Shown one piece after another: positions 1 to 7,908 of a DNA stretch of 32,363 nt. The position numbers and the translations under genes were made by a program. Every line of letters starts with the position of its first letter. Within the stretch, counting starts at the first letter, position 1. A model generated the notes under the pieces. The model was not told the DNA's origin. It searched no databases and worked only from the letters and a program-made list of their open reading frames with translations. The DNA is from Bradyrhizobium lablabi (GTDB taxonomy: Bacteria > Pseudomonadota > Alphaproteobacteria > Rhizobiales > Xanthobacteraceae), in assembly GCF_001440475.1 (NCBI RefSeq), contig NZ_LLYB01000125.1:129052-161414 (forward strand), read 5' to 3'.

Positions 1-558
1 GCTGATGCTGCTCTGTTTTACGTGCTTGAGCTTGATGCCGTTCTGTTGCGCCACCGCGGGCCACAACCGGACCGACAGGTCGCCCTCGGCGACGCCGAGG
101 GTCTTGCCTTCGATATCCGACAGCATGCGGACGCCGCGGCTCTTGCGGGCGATAATTGCATAGGGCGCCTTGTTGAACAGCACGAACACCGCCTTGATCC
201 TGGGGCCGTTCTGCTTGTCCTTGTCGCGAAACCGCATCAATGCGTTGATGTCGACCATCGCAAAATCGCTGGTGCCTGCCGCGACGCGCGCAATCGCATC
301 CGACGATCCGCTGGCGATGTTGGTCGTGACCGCAAGTGCCTCGGCGCTGAACAGGCCGCCATTGGCCGCCATCACGAACGCCGCCGCCGCGGCATCGATC
401 GGCCGATCGAGCGAGAACTGGATCTGGAGCGGAGGCCGGGGTTCGTCCGCGGCGCGGGCGCTGGTTGGCGCAAACCCCACGACGGCGCAGAGGCCGGCAA
501 AGTAAGCCAGGAGAACGCTCAGAGAAGAGCGGATGGCGTTGGTCCTGATCGCACGCAT
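1..558 (-). CDS. ABC transporter substrate-binding protein, NMT1/THI5-like (3' part outside window)
   Basis: The frame is open from an ATG at 558 to the window edge, giving the first 186 residues. A signal peptide is clear: MRAIRTNAIRSS, a hydrophobic run, then an ARA-A cleavage site near residue 37. The mature part resembles THI5/NMT1/SsuA periplasmic binding proteins. It begins with a short beta strand (LQIQFSLD), continues with AFVMAANGGLFSAEAL and a SGSSDAIARVAAGTSDFAMVD segment, and then has a DIEGKTLGV strand typical of the ligand-binding cleft. In this family the protein captures small organic substrates such as sulfonates, pyrimidines or aromatics for an ABC importer. The ligand cannot be told here. 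An in-frame GTG at 627 is an alternative start, but it would bury the signal peptide. The gene is divergent from the next one. Confidence 0.82.
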   Translation of the reverse strand, partial: MRAIRTNAIRSSLSVLLAYFAGLCAVVGFAPTSARAADEPRPPLQIQFSLDRPIDAAAAAFVMAANGGLFSAEALAVTTNIASGSSDAIARVAAGTSDFAMVDINALMRFRDKDKQNGPRIKAVFVLFNKAPYAIIARKSRGVRMLSDIEGKTLGVAEGDLSVRLWPAVAQQNGIKLKHVKQSSIS

Positions 559-729
559 CGAGGTTACATCAGCACGAGGTGGGACAAGTTGCCGCGCCGG
601 CGATGTCTGTTTGATGACGTCGCTCACGGCATGAATCGCCCTTGGGCGAAGCATTGTGCAGCATCTAACCTGAATGGTCGATGACTGCCACGATTTTGCC
701 TGAGATCGTTCAGCCGCCGTTCGGGTTGG

Positions 730-754
730 GGAACTTAGTATCGCGCCAGTGGTT
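730..754 (+). promoter_or_regulatory. Possible EcfG (general stress sigma) promoter
   Basis: GGAAC at 730-734 is followed after 16 bases by GGTT at 751-754. The alphaproteobacterial EcfG consensus is GGAAC-N16/17-CGTT, so this matches 8 of 9 key bases. It lies 47 bases upstream of the ATG at 801. One mismatch in the -10 keeps this tentative. Confidence 0.35.
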
Positions 755-782
755 AGCTATCGAGGGCCTGTCAGGCCTAGCT
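755..782 (+). promoter_or_regulatory. Dyad-symmetric element upstream of the Gly/Tyr-rich gene
   Basis: Outer arms AGCTA (755-759) and TAGCT (778-782) flank inner arms GGCCT (765-769) and AGGCC (773-777) around a GTC loop, with five unpaired bases on the left side. It ends four bases before the ribosome-binding site at about 787. It could be an operator or a leader hairpin. If the promoter at 730 is real, only the inner stem would be transcribed. Confidence 0.3.
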
Positions 783-800
783 CCCACGGAGGACGTTGAG

Positions 801-1184
801 ATGTTTGCGCGAAATGGTGTGTTTTCATCGATCGGCCGCGCCGGCGCGGTAGCGACGGTTGTAGCGGTGGCGTTGACGGCAGTCGCGCCGACCACGACGT
901 TCGCCGGCTCGGCGCCATCGAGCAAGGGCGTCACGGCCTCGACCGGGACCAGCGACGCGACCGACATCAGCGCACGCCGCAGGTATTATCGCGGTGGCGG
1001 TGGTGCCGCGGCAGCGGCGGCTTTTGCCGGCATCGTCGGCACGGGCCTGGCGATCGCGGCCACCCAGAACCGCCGCGACTACTACTATGACCACGGCTAT
1101 TATGGCGGTCCGGGCTATTACGGGCGCCCCTATTACGCGCCCGGCCCGGCCTACTACGGTAGCCCCTATTATAACGGCTGGTGA
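801..1184 (+). CDS. Secreted or envelope Gly/Tyr-rich hypothetical protein
   Basis: This 127-residue protein starts at an ATG with a good GGAGG ribosome-binding site eight bases upstream. The frame stays open upstream to 681, but that part lacks a good site and would bury the signal. The N-terminus is a signal peptide (GRAGAVATVVAVALTAVAP, cleavage likely near TFAGS). A short hydrophilic linker follows, then a Gly/Ala hydrophobic stretch (GGGGAAAAAAFAGIVGTGLA, about residues 73-92). The tail has many tyrosines in GYYGGPGYYGRPYYAP-like near-repeats. Such proteins are common and uncharacterised in Bradyrhizobium. A surface or outer-membrane-associated role is inference. It is followed by a strong terminator, so it is probably transcribed alone. 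Confidence 0.75.
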   Translation: MFARNGVFSSIGRAGAVATVVAVALTAVAPTTTFAGSAPSSKGVTASTGTSDATDISARRRYYRGGGGAAAAAAFAGIVGTGLAIAATQNRRDYYYDHGYYGGPGYYGRPYYAPGPAYYGSPYYNGW

Positions 1185-1217
1185 ACGGGACCGCTAAAAT
1201 CGCGACCGTTAAAGATG

Positions 1218-1250
1218 AATCCACCGGCCGGGCGGCCGGTGGATTTTTTT
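1218..1250 (+). terminator. Rho-independent terminator after the Gly/Tyr-rich gene
   Basis: A perfect 12-base-pair stem (AATCCACCGGCC at 1218-1229 with GGCCGGTGGATT at 1234-1245) closes a GGGC loop and is followed directly by a T run to 1250. It is the clearest intrinsic terminator in the window. Confidence 0.9.
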
Positions 1251-1307
1251 ATGGTTGCAGGCCCGGCCGTTAACACGCCGGGCACGGTATTGGATTAGGT
1301 TCGAAGG

Positions 1308-1733
1308 ATGAGTGATTCGCTCGAACGGCTTTATCAGGCTGTTATCGCAGCCAGAGATCTCGATCCGGCAACGTCGCGCACGGCCCGGCTGTTTCAGCGC
1401 GGCCCCTCCAAGATGGCCAAGAAGCTCGCCGAGGAAGCCATCGAAGTCGTGATCGACGCCGTCAACGGCAAGACCGACGCGGTGATCCGGGAGAGCGCCG
1501 ACCTGCTCTACAACCTCACCGTTCTCTGGGCATCGGCCGGCGTGAGGCCCGCTGACGTCTGGCGCGAGATGGAGCGACGCGAGGACCTGCTCGGTATCGC
1601 CGAAAAGCTGCCGAAGCCCGTCAAGGCGTCGAAGATGGCTCCGGCCAAGTCGCCGCCCAAGGCGACGGCAGTCCCGGCGGCCAGGCGGCGAATTGTCGCG
1701 CTGGATGGCCGTTCTTTGCGCAAGCGCCACTAA
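1308..1733 (+). CDS. hisE: Phosphoribosyl-ATP diphosphatase-like protein (HisE/MazG superfamily)
   Basis: This 141-residue protein has a complete HisE domain at about residues 5-95. SRTARLFQRG and SKMAKKLAEEAIEVVIDAV supply the metal-binding EExxE helix, and ESADLLYNLTVLW supplies the second acidic helix. HisE hydrolyses phosphoribosyl-ATP to phosphoribosyl-AMP in histidine synthesis. Canonical HisE is about 105-110 residues. Here a basic, Ala/Pro/Lys-rich tail of about 40 residues is added (PKPVKASKMAPAKSPPKA onward). No other his genes flank it, whereas rhizobial hisE usually sits by hisF. It may therefore be a second copy or a MazG-like housecleaning pyrophosphatase. Domain identity is strong; the physiological substrate is inferred. 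Confidence 0.82.
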   Translation: MSDSLERLYQAVIAARDLDPATSRTARLFQRGPSKMAKKLAEEAIEVVIDAVNGKTDAVIRESADLLYNLTVLWASAGVRPADVWREMERREDLLGIAEKLPKPVKASKMAPAKSPPKATAVPAARRRIVALDGRSLRKRH

Positions 1734-1778
1734 ATCCCCTCAAATTCCGAGCTTTTCCGGCATGGACAAATCCGCTCC

Positions 1779-2378
1779 ATGGTGGTTGATGCGCGCATGC
1801 TGAAACGGACCTACGACTGGTGCATCGACGCCGCCGACAAGCCCTATGCGCTCTGGATCATGGCGGCGGTCGCTTTCGCGGAAAGCTCGTTCTTTCCGAT
1901 CCCGCCCGATATCATGCTGCTGCCGATGTCGCTGGCGCAGCCGAAGAAGGCGTGGTGGTTTGCGACCATCTGCACGATCGCATCCGTTACCGGCGGCGTG
2001 CTCGGATACGCCATCGGCGCGCTGCTCTACGACTCGGTCGGGCACTGGCTGATCACCGTCTACGGCCTCAGCGACAAGGTCGAGACCTTCCGCGCGTCCT
2101 ATGCCGAATGGGGCGCAGTGATCATCCTGCTGAAGGGGTTGACGCCGATCCCTTACAAGCTCGTGACCATCACCTCGGGATTTGCCGGCTACAACATCTG
2201 GCTGTTCATCCTGTGCTCGATCGTGGCGCGGGGCGGGCGGTTCTTCGTGGTCGCAGTCCTGCTCAACCGCTATGGCGACGTGATCCGGGCCGAGCTGGAA
2301 AAGCGCCTCGGCACGTGGGTGGCCATCGGCGCTGTCGTCCTGGTGCTCGGCTTCTACATCGCGTTCAAGCTGGTCTAG
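1779..2378 (+). CDS. DedA/YqaA family membrane protein
   Basis: This 199-residue integral membrane protein matches the YqaA branch of the DedA (SNARE-associated/VTT) family. It has WIMAAVAFAESSFFPIPPDIMLLPM at about residues 26-50, with the family's acidic residue and paired prolines. GYAIGALLYDSVG follows, then the second re-entrant-loop motif LLKGLTPIPYKLVTITSG at about 118-135, and a terminal helix (WVAIGAVVLVLGFYIAF). DedA proteins sit in the inner membrane. They are linked to lipid-carrier flipping, proton-motive force and membrane homeostasis. ATG 1797 (residue 7) is an alternative start. The gene lies 45 bases after hisE and 40 before the next gene on the same strand, so co-transcription is possible. 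Confidence 0.85.
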   Translation: MVVDARMLKRTYDWCIDAADKPYALWIMAAVAFAESSFFPIPPDIMLLPMSLAQPKKAWWFATICTIASVTGGVLGYAIGALLYDSVGHWLITVYGLSDKVETFRASYAEWGAVIILLKGLTPIPYKLVTITSGFAGYNIWLFILCSIVARGGRFFVVAVLLNRYGDVIRAELEKRLGTWVAIGAVVLVLGFYIAFKLV

Positions 2379-2418
2379 CGCTTTGCCGGTATCCCGGCTT
2401 CAGGCTAGGTTCGGTCCC

Positions 2419-3006
2419 ATGCCCGGTTCAATCGGCCGTTTGATCAAGCTGCTCCGAATGCAATGTGCGACTGCGGGTCTCGTTGCACCCATGCTGGCGA
2501 TCGCTCCCGAAGCCGGCTGGCCGCAGGGCGCCCCGCAGCCCTCGCTCGGCCTGCAGTCGCCAGCTCAGCAGTCCGTGCCGGCCCGGCCCGAGCCGCAGCA
2601 GCTCGAGCCGGCTTCGCCACCGCGCGACGAAAACCCCGGGCTGATCAACGAAATCGGAAAACTGTTCGAGAAATCCAAATTGCTGCTGCCGCCGCTGAAG
2701 AGCCCGGGCGAGCCCACCGACGATCCGAACGCGGGCGGCAAAGGCGCCGGCGACAGCCTGTCGAACCTCGCCAGGCCCTCGATCATGGTGAGCGGGCGGG
2801 CGGCCTGCCTGGTGGCGGCCAACGGCGCGCCGGACTGCAAGGCCGGCGCCGACCGGCTGTGCCAGAGCAAGGGCTACAAGGAAGGCAAGAGCCTCGACAC
2901 CGATGCGGCCGAGAAATGCTCGCCGAAAGTGTACCTGCCGGGCTACAAGCGTCAGGCCGGCGACTGCAAGACCGAAAATTACGTGACGCGGGCGCTGTGC
3001 CAGTAG
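2419..3006 (+). CDS. Secreted Cys-rich hypothetical protein
   Basis: From the ATG at 2419 this encodes 195 residues. An N-terminal hydrophobic segment (CATAGLVAPMLAIAP) looks like a signal peptide. It is followed by a Pro/Gln-rich linker, a short amphipathic segment (GLINEIGKLFEKSKLLLPPL) and a C-terminal region of about 65 residues. That region holds six cysteines spaced ACLV, DCK, LCQ, KCS, DCK, LCQ, which suggests disulfide bonds in the periplasm. I recognise no named domain. A start at 2383 is possible but gives a worse signal sequence. It follows the DedA gene closely. Confidence 0.7.
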   Translation: MPGSIGRLIKLLRMQCATAGLVAPMLAIAPEAGWPQGAPQPSLGLQSPAQQSVPARPEPQQLEPASPPRDENPGLINEIGKLFEKSKLLLPPLKSPGEPTDDPNAGGKGAGDSLSNLARPSIMVSGRAACLVAANGAPDCKAGADRLCQSKGYKEGKSLDTDAAEKCSPKVYLPGYKRQAGDCKTENYVTRALCQ

Positions 3007-3130
3007 CATACGATTCCGAAAACCCCGCTCGGCTCATGATGCGCGGAGAGAAGATCGTGAGCAAACAAGACGTTAGCGCGGGAAGGCCGGGTTGCGGAAA
3101 ACTCAACGCGGCAGCGCTAAAACGCAATAC

Positions 3131-3160
3131 TTGACACTGGAAAGATTGCCTTGTTGGTAT
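3131..3160 (+). promoter_or_regulatory. Possible housekeeping promoter for the nitronate monooxygenase gene
   Basis: A perfect TTGACA lies at 3131-3136. With an 18-base spacer a weak -10 candidate TGGTAT follows at 3155-3160. It is the only promoter-like sequence I saw in the 216 bases between 3006 and 3223. The weak -10 keeps confidence low. Confidence 0.27.
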
Positions 3161-3222
3161 GATGCCCGGCATCTCTACGGCGATGCCTCACCCGCTCGAA
3201 TGAACCTGAAGGATCGCTTCGT

Positions 3223-4191
3223 ATGTCCATGCCCGCGCTGTTCAAGGGCCGCCTGTCAATACCCGTGATCGGGTCGCCGCTGTTCATCATCTCCGTGCCC
3301 GATCTCGTGATCGCCCAGTGCAAGGCCGGCGTGGTCGGATCGTTTCCGGCGCTGAATGCTCGCCCCGCTTCGCTGCTCGACGAGTGGCTGGCGCGGATCA
3401 CCGAAGAACTCGCGGCTCACGACAAGGCGCATCCGGAGCGGCCTTCGGCGCCATTCGCGGTGAACCAGATCGTTCACAAATCCAACAACCGCCTCGATCA
3501 CGACCTTGCGATGTGTGAGAAGTACAAGGTGCCGATGCTGATCACCTCGCTCGGCGCGCGCGAGGATCTCAACCAGGCGGCGCACAATTGGGGCGGCATC
3601 GTCTTCCACGACGTGATCAACCAGAAATTCGCACACAAGGCGGTCGAGAAGGGCGCCGACGGCCTTGTCCTGGTCGCGGCTGGCGCCGGCGGCCATGCCG
3701 GCACGATCTCGCCGCTCGCCTTCGTCGAGGAGACGCGTTCCTGGTTCGACGGACCGATCGCGCTGTCGGGTGCGATCGCCAATGGCCGCGCCATCCGTGC
3801 GGCGCGCATTCTCGGCGCCGACTTCGCCTATATCGGCTCGGCCTTCATCGCGACCCAGGAAGCCAACGCGGTCGAGGCCTACAAGGAAATGATCACGTCC
3901 TCGTCGGCGGAAGACATCGTCTATTCGAACCTGTTCACCGGCGTGCACGGCAATTACCTCAAGCCGTCGATCGTCAAGGCCGGCCTCAATCCCGACGAAC
4001 TGCCGACCTCCGATGCCTCCAAGATGAGCTTCGGCACCGACGCCTCCGGCGAACGAACCAAGCCGAAGGCATGGAAGGAGATCTGGGGCTCGGGCCAGGG
4101 CATCGGCGGCATCGGCAAGGTGGTGCCGGCGGCCGAACTGATCGCGCGCTTCAAGAAGGAATATGACGAGGCGGTCGATCCCGCGCTCTGA
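3223..4191 (+). CDS. Nitronate monooxygenase (2-nitropropane dioxygenase family)
   Basis: This 322-residue FMN-dependent TIM-barrel enzyme should oxidise alkyl nitronates to carbonyl compounds and nitrite, in the cytoplasm. Family signatures are present. There is an N-terminal RLSIPVIGSPLF strand, and the phosphate-binding/active-site loop GADGLVLVAAGAGGHAG has the expected His at residue 158. ALSGAIANG and GADFAYIGSAFIAT form the FMN phosphate site. A GAAGGA-like ribosome-binding site (GAAGGA near 3208) precedes the ATG. The physiological substrate is not known for most members. A second, more divergent copy lies at 17842-18822. The gene is convergent with the aldehyde dehydrogenase across a palindromic element. 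Confidence 0.9.
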   Translation: MSMPALFKGRLSIPVIGSPLFIISVPDLVIAQCKAGVVGSFPALNARPASLLDEWLARITEELAAHDKAHPERPSAPFAVNQIVHKSNNRLDHDLAMCEKYKVPMLITSLGAREDLNQAAHNWGGIVFHDVINQKFAHKAVEKGADGLVLVAAGAGGHAGTISPLAFVEETRSWFDGPIALSGAIANGRAIRAARILGADFAYIGSAFIATQEANAVEAYKEMITSSSAEDIVYSNLFTGVHGNYLKPSIVKAGLNPDELPTSDASKMSFGTDASGERTKPKAWKEIWGSGQGIGGIGKVVPAAELIARFKKEYDEAVDPAL

Positions 4192-4200
4192 ATAATTTAG

Positions 4201-4227
4201 CGCCCTCTCCCTTGCGGGGAGAGGGCG
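4201..4227. repeat. Intergenic palindrome between convergent genes (dispersed-repeat type, possible bidirectional terminator)
   Basis: An 11-base perfect stem (CGCCCTCTCCC at 4201-4211 with GGGAGAGGGCG at 4217-4227) has a TTGCG loop and no T run. It sits between two converging genes. I recognise this CCCTCTCCC/GGGAGAGGG hairpin as a very frequent intergenic element of Bradyrhizobium and relatives. Transcription termination is inferred. Confidence 0.65.
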
Positions 4228-4275
4228 GCCGAAGCCGGCCTTGGAGTTACAGGCTTTGGCGATAGCGTGTGGCGC

Positions 4276-5766
4276 TCACACGCTCAAATTCATCCAGACA
4301 GCCTTCGGCTCGGTGAAATTCTCCAGCGCCGCCGTGCCGTGCTCGCGGCCGAGGCCTGAATCGCGCACACCGCCCCATGGCAATCGCACATCGGTATAGC
4401 CATAGGTGTTGATCCAGACCGTGCCAGCATTTGCCTTCCTGGCGAAACGCTGCACGCGTCCGATGTCGCGGCTCCAGACGCCGGCGGCAAGGCTGTAGGC
4501 CGTGCCATTGGCGATGCGTAGCGCGTCGGCTTCGTCGCTGAACTTGATGACGCTGACCACAGGCCCGAAGATTTCTTCCTGCGAGATGCGCATCTCGTGT
4601 TTGACGTTGGCGAACACGGCGGGGCTGACGAAGTAGCCGCGGTCGCCGACGCGCTCGCCGCCGGTCGTCAGGAAAGCGCCTTCGTTGCGGCCGATGTCGA
4701 CATAGTCGAGAATGCTCTTCATCTGTTTCTCGGAGATGACCGGTCCCATTGTCGTGGCGCGGTCGGCGGGATCGCCGATGCGGATCGCCCTGGCCCGCTG
4801 CGTCAGCCGCTCGACCACTTCGTCGTAGACCTTCTCATGGGCCAGCACGCGCGATCCCGCCGAGCACACCTGTCCGGCATTGAAGAAGATCCCTGATGCC
4901 GCCGCCTTGCTGGCCGCCTCGATATCCGCGTCGTCGAAGATGACGTTGGCGGACTTGCCACCGAGCTCGAGCGACACGCGTTTGAAGTTGCCGGCCGCGC
5001 CGCGCAGGATGCCGCGGCCGACGCCCGGCGAGCCCGTGAACGTCACCTTGTCCACGTCGGGATGGTTGACCAGCGCGTCGCCGACCACCCGGCCGGGACC
5101 GGTGACGATGTTGAGCACGCCTGGCGGCAGGCCAGCCTGAAGCGCCAGCTCGCCGATCCGCAACGCGGAAAGTGAGGTCAGCTCCGCGGGCTTCATTACG
5201 ATCGTGCAGCCACAGGCCAGCGCAGGCGCCAGTTTCCACATTCCGATCATCAGCGGGAAATTCCAGGGAACGATCGCCGCGACCACGCCGACCGGTTCGC
5301 GCACCGTGTAGGTCAGCGCATCATCCCGCGTCGACACCACTTCGCCAGAGATCTTGTCGGCCCAGCCGGCATAGTAGGTCAGCGTATCGATGGCGGCGGG
5401 GAGGTCCTGCCGCAGCACGCCCGCGATCGGCTTGCCGGCGTCGAGACTTTCGAGTGCTGCGATTTCGTCCGCATGCTGCTTCATCAGGTCGACGAGCCGG
5501 AGCAGGATCTGGCCGCGCTCGGAGGCGCGCATGCTGCGCCACGGCCCCTCGAAGGCGCGGCGGGCGGCCGCGACTGCACGATCGACATCGACCTCGTTGC
5601 CTTCCGCGACCGTGGCGATGACCTGTTCGGTGGCGGGATTGAGCGTCTTGAACGTGCGCCCGGAAAGGGACGGGACATGCTGGCCGTCGATCAGCAGCAG
5701 CCGCGGCTTGGCTGAGGGAACGGCAGGGATCGGCTCACGGGAATAATCATATGCAATCGACATCAT
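4276..5766 (-). CDS. NAD(P)+-dependent aldehyde dehydrogenase
   Basis: This 496-residue, full-length ALDH superfamily enzyme oxidises an aldehyde to a carboxylate in the cytoplasm. The catalytic Cys lies in NAGQVCSAGSR (C301). The general base Glu is in LELGGKS (E268), and the oxyanion Asn is in VPWNFPL (N169). The cofactor loop is FTGSPGVG (about 244-251), and EEIFGPV and PWGGVRDSGLGRE lie near the C-terminus. The sequence resembles betaine/gamma-aminobutyraldehyde-type ALDHs, but the substrate is not determined. Two ATGs overlap the start. GGAGG ends four bases before the first and seven before the second (5763), so 5763 may be the true start. The gene is divergent from a regulator gene that may control it. 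Confidence 0.92.
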   Translation of the reverse strand: MMSIAYDYSREPIPAVPSAKPRLLLIDGQHVPSLSGRTFKTLNPATEQVIATVAEGNEVDVDRAVAAARRAFEGPWRSMRASERGQILLRLVDLMKQHADEIAALESLDAGKPIAGVLRQDLPAAIDTLTYYAGWADKISGEVVSTRDDALTYTVREPVGVVAAIVPWNFPLMIGMWKLAPALACGCTIVMKPAELTSLSALRIGELALQAGLPPGVLNIVTGPGRVVGDALVNHPDVDKVTFTGSPGVGRGILRGAAGNFKRVSLELGGKSANVIFDDADIEAASKAAASGIFFNAGQVCSAGSRVLAHEKVYDEVVERLTQRARAIRIGDPADRATTMGPVISEKQMKSILDYVDIGRNEGAFLTTGGERVGDRGYFVSPAVFANVKHEMRISQEEIFGPVVSVIKFSDEADALRIANGTAYSLAAGVWSRDIGRVQRFARKANAGTVWINTYGYTDVRLPWGGVRDSGLGREHGTAALENFTEPKAVWMNLSV

Positions 5767-5831
5767 ATTTCCTCCGTTTGTTACGCCTAACCTTAGGAGG
5801 TTAATTCCCGCAGTAAATATGATATGGTCTG

Positions 5832-5868
5832 CCTATGAGCCGCTGAGATATGCAGCCAACTTCATAGG
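5832..5868. promoter_or_regulatory. Inverted repeat in the aldehyde dehydrogenase/regulator intergenic region (candidate operator)
   Basis: A perfect seven-base inverted repeat, CCTATGA (5832-5838) and TCATAGG (5862-5868), has its arm centres 30 bases apart, about three helical turns. It ends eight bases before the regulator ATG. A second small dyad, CCTAA-CC-TTAGG at 5786-5797, lies closer to the dehydrogenase start. Either could bind the divergently encoded regulator. Which one it is, if any, is inference. Confidence 0.35.
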
Positions 5869-5875
5869 TTCGCCA

Positions 5876-6964
5876 ATGCACCACATTGAGATCGAGACCG
5901 TCTGGCGCTTTCACAAGGAAGGCAGTCCGCAGACCGCGGTGGTGATGCTTGGCGTTCTCAATGAAATCCGGAAGACCGGAAAACTCACCAATGCCGCAAA
6001 GCACGCCCAGCTTTCCTATCGGCACGTCTGGAATCTGGTCGAGCAATGGTCCGATTTTTTCGGCGTGCCGCTGGTCGAGACCCATCGCGGCAAGGGCACG
6101 GTGCTGACCGCCTTTGGCGAAAAACTGGTGTGGGCCGGCGAGCGCATGCAGGCACGCCTTGGTCCGCAGCTCGAAAATCTCGCGCAGGAACTCGCAACCG
6201 AGATCAAGCCGTTCCTCCATCAACGTCCGTCCGTGATCCGGGTCCACGCCAGCCACGGTTTCGCGGTTTCCAAACTGCGCGAATTGCTCGACCGCGAACC
6301 CGGCATCGGCGTCGATCTGCGCTATGTCAGCAATCAGAATTCGCTCGTGTCGCTGGCGCAGGGCGCCTGCGATCTTTCCGGCGTGCATCTGCCGCGCGGC
6401 GAATTGCGCGCGCAGGGCATCCGCGCCTGCCGGGAATGGCTCGATCCGCGCGAGGACCGCGTGATCAGTTTTGTGACGCGCGAGATGGGGCTGATGGTCA
6501 AGCGCGGCAATCCGCTTGACATCAGCACGCTCGAGGATGTCGTCGAGCGCAAGGCGCGCTTCGTCAACCGCGATCATGATTCCGGCACGCGCCTGCTGTT
6601 CGACCAGTTGCTGGCGCTGCACAAAATCGACGAGGCCAAAATCAACGGCGCGCAGCAGATGGAATTCACCCACGCCGCCGTCGCCGCCTATGTTGCGAGC
6701 GGCATGGCGGATGTCAGCTTCGGCGTCGAGGCGGCGGCCCGGCAGTTCGGGCTCGATTTCATCCGGCTGCTGACGGAGGATTATTTCTTCGTCTGCAAGC
6801 GCGCATTTCTGGAGACGGAGCCGATGCGGCGCGTTCTCGACATCATGAAGGGCCGCGAGTTTCAGCAGGGGGTCGCGAGCCTGCCCGGCTATGTCGCAAC
6901 CCGCACCGGAACGGTCGATACCGTAAAGGAGTTTCTGGAGAGCGTGGGGTCGAACGCGACCTGA
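5876..6964 (+). CDS. Transcriptional regulator: ModE/LysR-type winged helix fused to a periplasmic-binding-protein-like domain
   Basis: This 362-residue protein has a ModE-like winged helix at about residues 1-90. EIRKTGKLTNAAKHAQLSYRHVWNLV is the helix-turn-helix, and FGVPLVETHRGKGTVLTAFGEKLV is the wing. The remaining part is a type-2 binding-protein fold of the PBP_like class (VIRVHASHGFAVSKLRELL, LVSLAQGACDLSGVH, ISFVTREMGLMVKRGN, RFVNRDHDSGTRLLFDQLL). Such one-component regulators sense a small ligand, often a molybdate-like anion or a metabolite, and bind DNA in the cytoplasm. ATG 5876 was chosen over an in-frame ATG at 5819. It has an AGG-type site seven bases upstream, and the extra N-terminal residues look non-conserved. 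It is divergent from the aldehyde dehydrogenase, its probable target. Confidence 0.83.
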   Translation: MHHIEIETVWRFHKEGSPQTAVVMLGVLNEIRKTGKLTNAAKHAQLSYRHVWNLVEQWSDFFGVPLVETHRGKGTVLTAFGEKLVWAGERMQARLGPQLENLAQELATEIKPFLHQRPSVIRVHASHGFAVSKLRELLDREPGIGVDLRYVSNQNSLVSLAQGACDLSGVHLPRGELRAQGIRACREWLDPREDRVISFVTREMGLMVKRGNPLDISTLEDVVERKARFVNRDHDSGTRLLFDQLLALHKIDEAKINGAQQMEFTHAAVAAYVASGMADVSFGVEAAARQFGLDFIRLLTEDYFFVCKRAFLETEPMRRVLDIMKGREFQQGVASLPGYVATRTGTVDTVKEFLESVGSNAT

Positions 6965-7049
6965 TGTTCTGCCGGCGTACGTCGTCAGCGCTTCGACTCG
7001 CGCTCTTCCGCAGTGATATGATTGCATCTGCTTTTGACGTGAGGTTTCG

Positions 7050-7787
7050 ATGGCAAACGAACAGAATCTGAGCGCGCATGTGGCGCTGGTGACGGGCGCG
7101 TCCCGCGGCATCGGTGCGGCGGTCGCGTTGGCTTTGGCCAAGGCCGGCGCCGCCGTCGCGGTCAATTATCGCGAACGGGGAGGGGATGCCGAGGCCGTCG
7201 TCGCCAGGATCAAGGCGAACGGCGGCCGCGCTATCGCCGTCGCGGCCGACGTCTCGCAGGCCGCTTCCGTCGCCGCAATGGTCGAGCAGGTCACGGCCGC
7301 GCTCGGCCCAGTCGACATTCTCGTCAACAATGCCGGCATCGCGATCGTGCGCGGCGTCGACGACCTCACCGAAGATGATTTCGACCGCACCATCACGGTG
7401 AATCTGAAATCGGCCTTCCTGTGCACCCAGGCCGTGCTGCCGGCGATGCGGGCGCGCAAATGGGGCCGTATCGTCAACATCTCCTCCGGCGCGGCGCGCG
7501 GCGCCGGCGCCATCGGCGTGCACTACAACGCCTCCAAGGCCGGCATGGAGGGACTGACGCGCGGCTACGCGGCGCGGCTGGTCAAGGAAGGCATCACTGT
7601 CAACGCGGTGGCGCCATCGCTGATCGCAACAGACATGATGGGCGGCCGCACCGATCTGGCGCGCAATATCCCGCTCGGGCGCATGGGCCAGGCCGATGAG
7701 GTCGCGCAAGCCGTCACGATGGTGCTCGGCAACAGCTACATGACCGGACAGACCATCGTCCTCAACGGCGGCATGGCGTTCATTTGA
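7050..7787 (+). CDS. Short-chain dehydrogenase/reductase (FabG-like)
   Basis: This 245-residue classical SDR has a Rossmann fold with TGASRGIG (residues 15-22) for NAD(P) binding and NNAG at 93-96. The catalytic residues are Ser in NISSGAA (about 145-146) and YNASK (Y159, K163). The C-terminal segment IPLGRMGQADEVAQAV and MTGQTIVLNGGM is typical of 3-oxoacyl-ACP/CoA reductase-like SDRs. Arg in NYRERGG after strand 2 suggests NADP preference, which is inference. A GAGG site precedes the ATG. It lies 85 bases after the regulator gene and before a thioesterase-like gene. An acyl-chain substrate is plausible but not shown. Confidence 0.9.
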   Translation: MANEQNLSAHVALVTGASRGIGAAVALALAKAGAAVAVNYRERGGDAEAVVARIKANGGRAIAVAADVSQAASVAAMVEQVTAALGPVDILVNNAGIAIVRGVDDLTEDDFDRTITVNLKSAFLCTQAVLPAMRARKWGRIVNISSGAARGAGAIGVHYNASKAGMEGLTRGYAARLVKEGITVNAVAPSLIATDMMGGRTDLARNIPLGRMGQADEVAQAVTMVLGNSYMTGQTIVLNGGMAFI

Positions 7788-7908
7788 CGCGCTGCCTTGC
7801 TCATCACCTTCCGCGAATGACGCACGGCGCTCTGCCTGCCGTGGTCTCGACTCGTCACGCCGAAGCAGGCAAGAAGCGGTTCCCTTGATCGACAGGATTT
7901 CTCAGGCA

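Noticed and set aside
22..684. Rightward open frame at the left edge
   Set aside because: The opposite strand encodes a signal peptide and a THI5-like binding domain. The rightward product is Arg/Asp-rich without structure.
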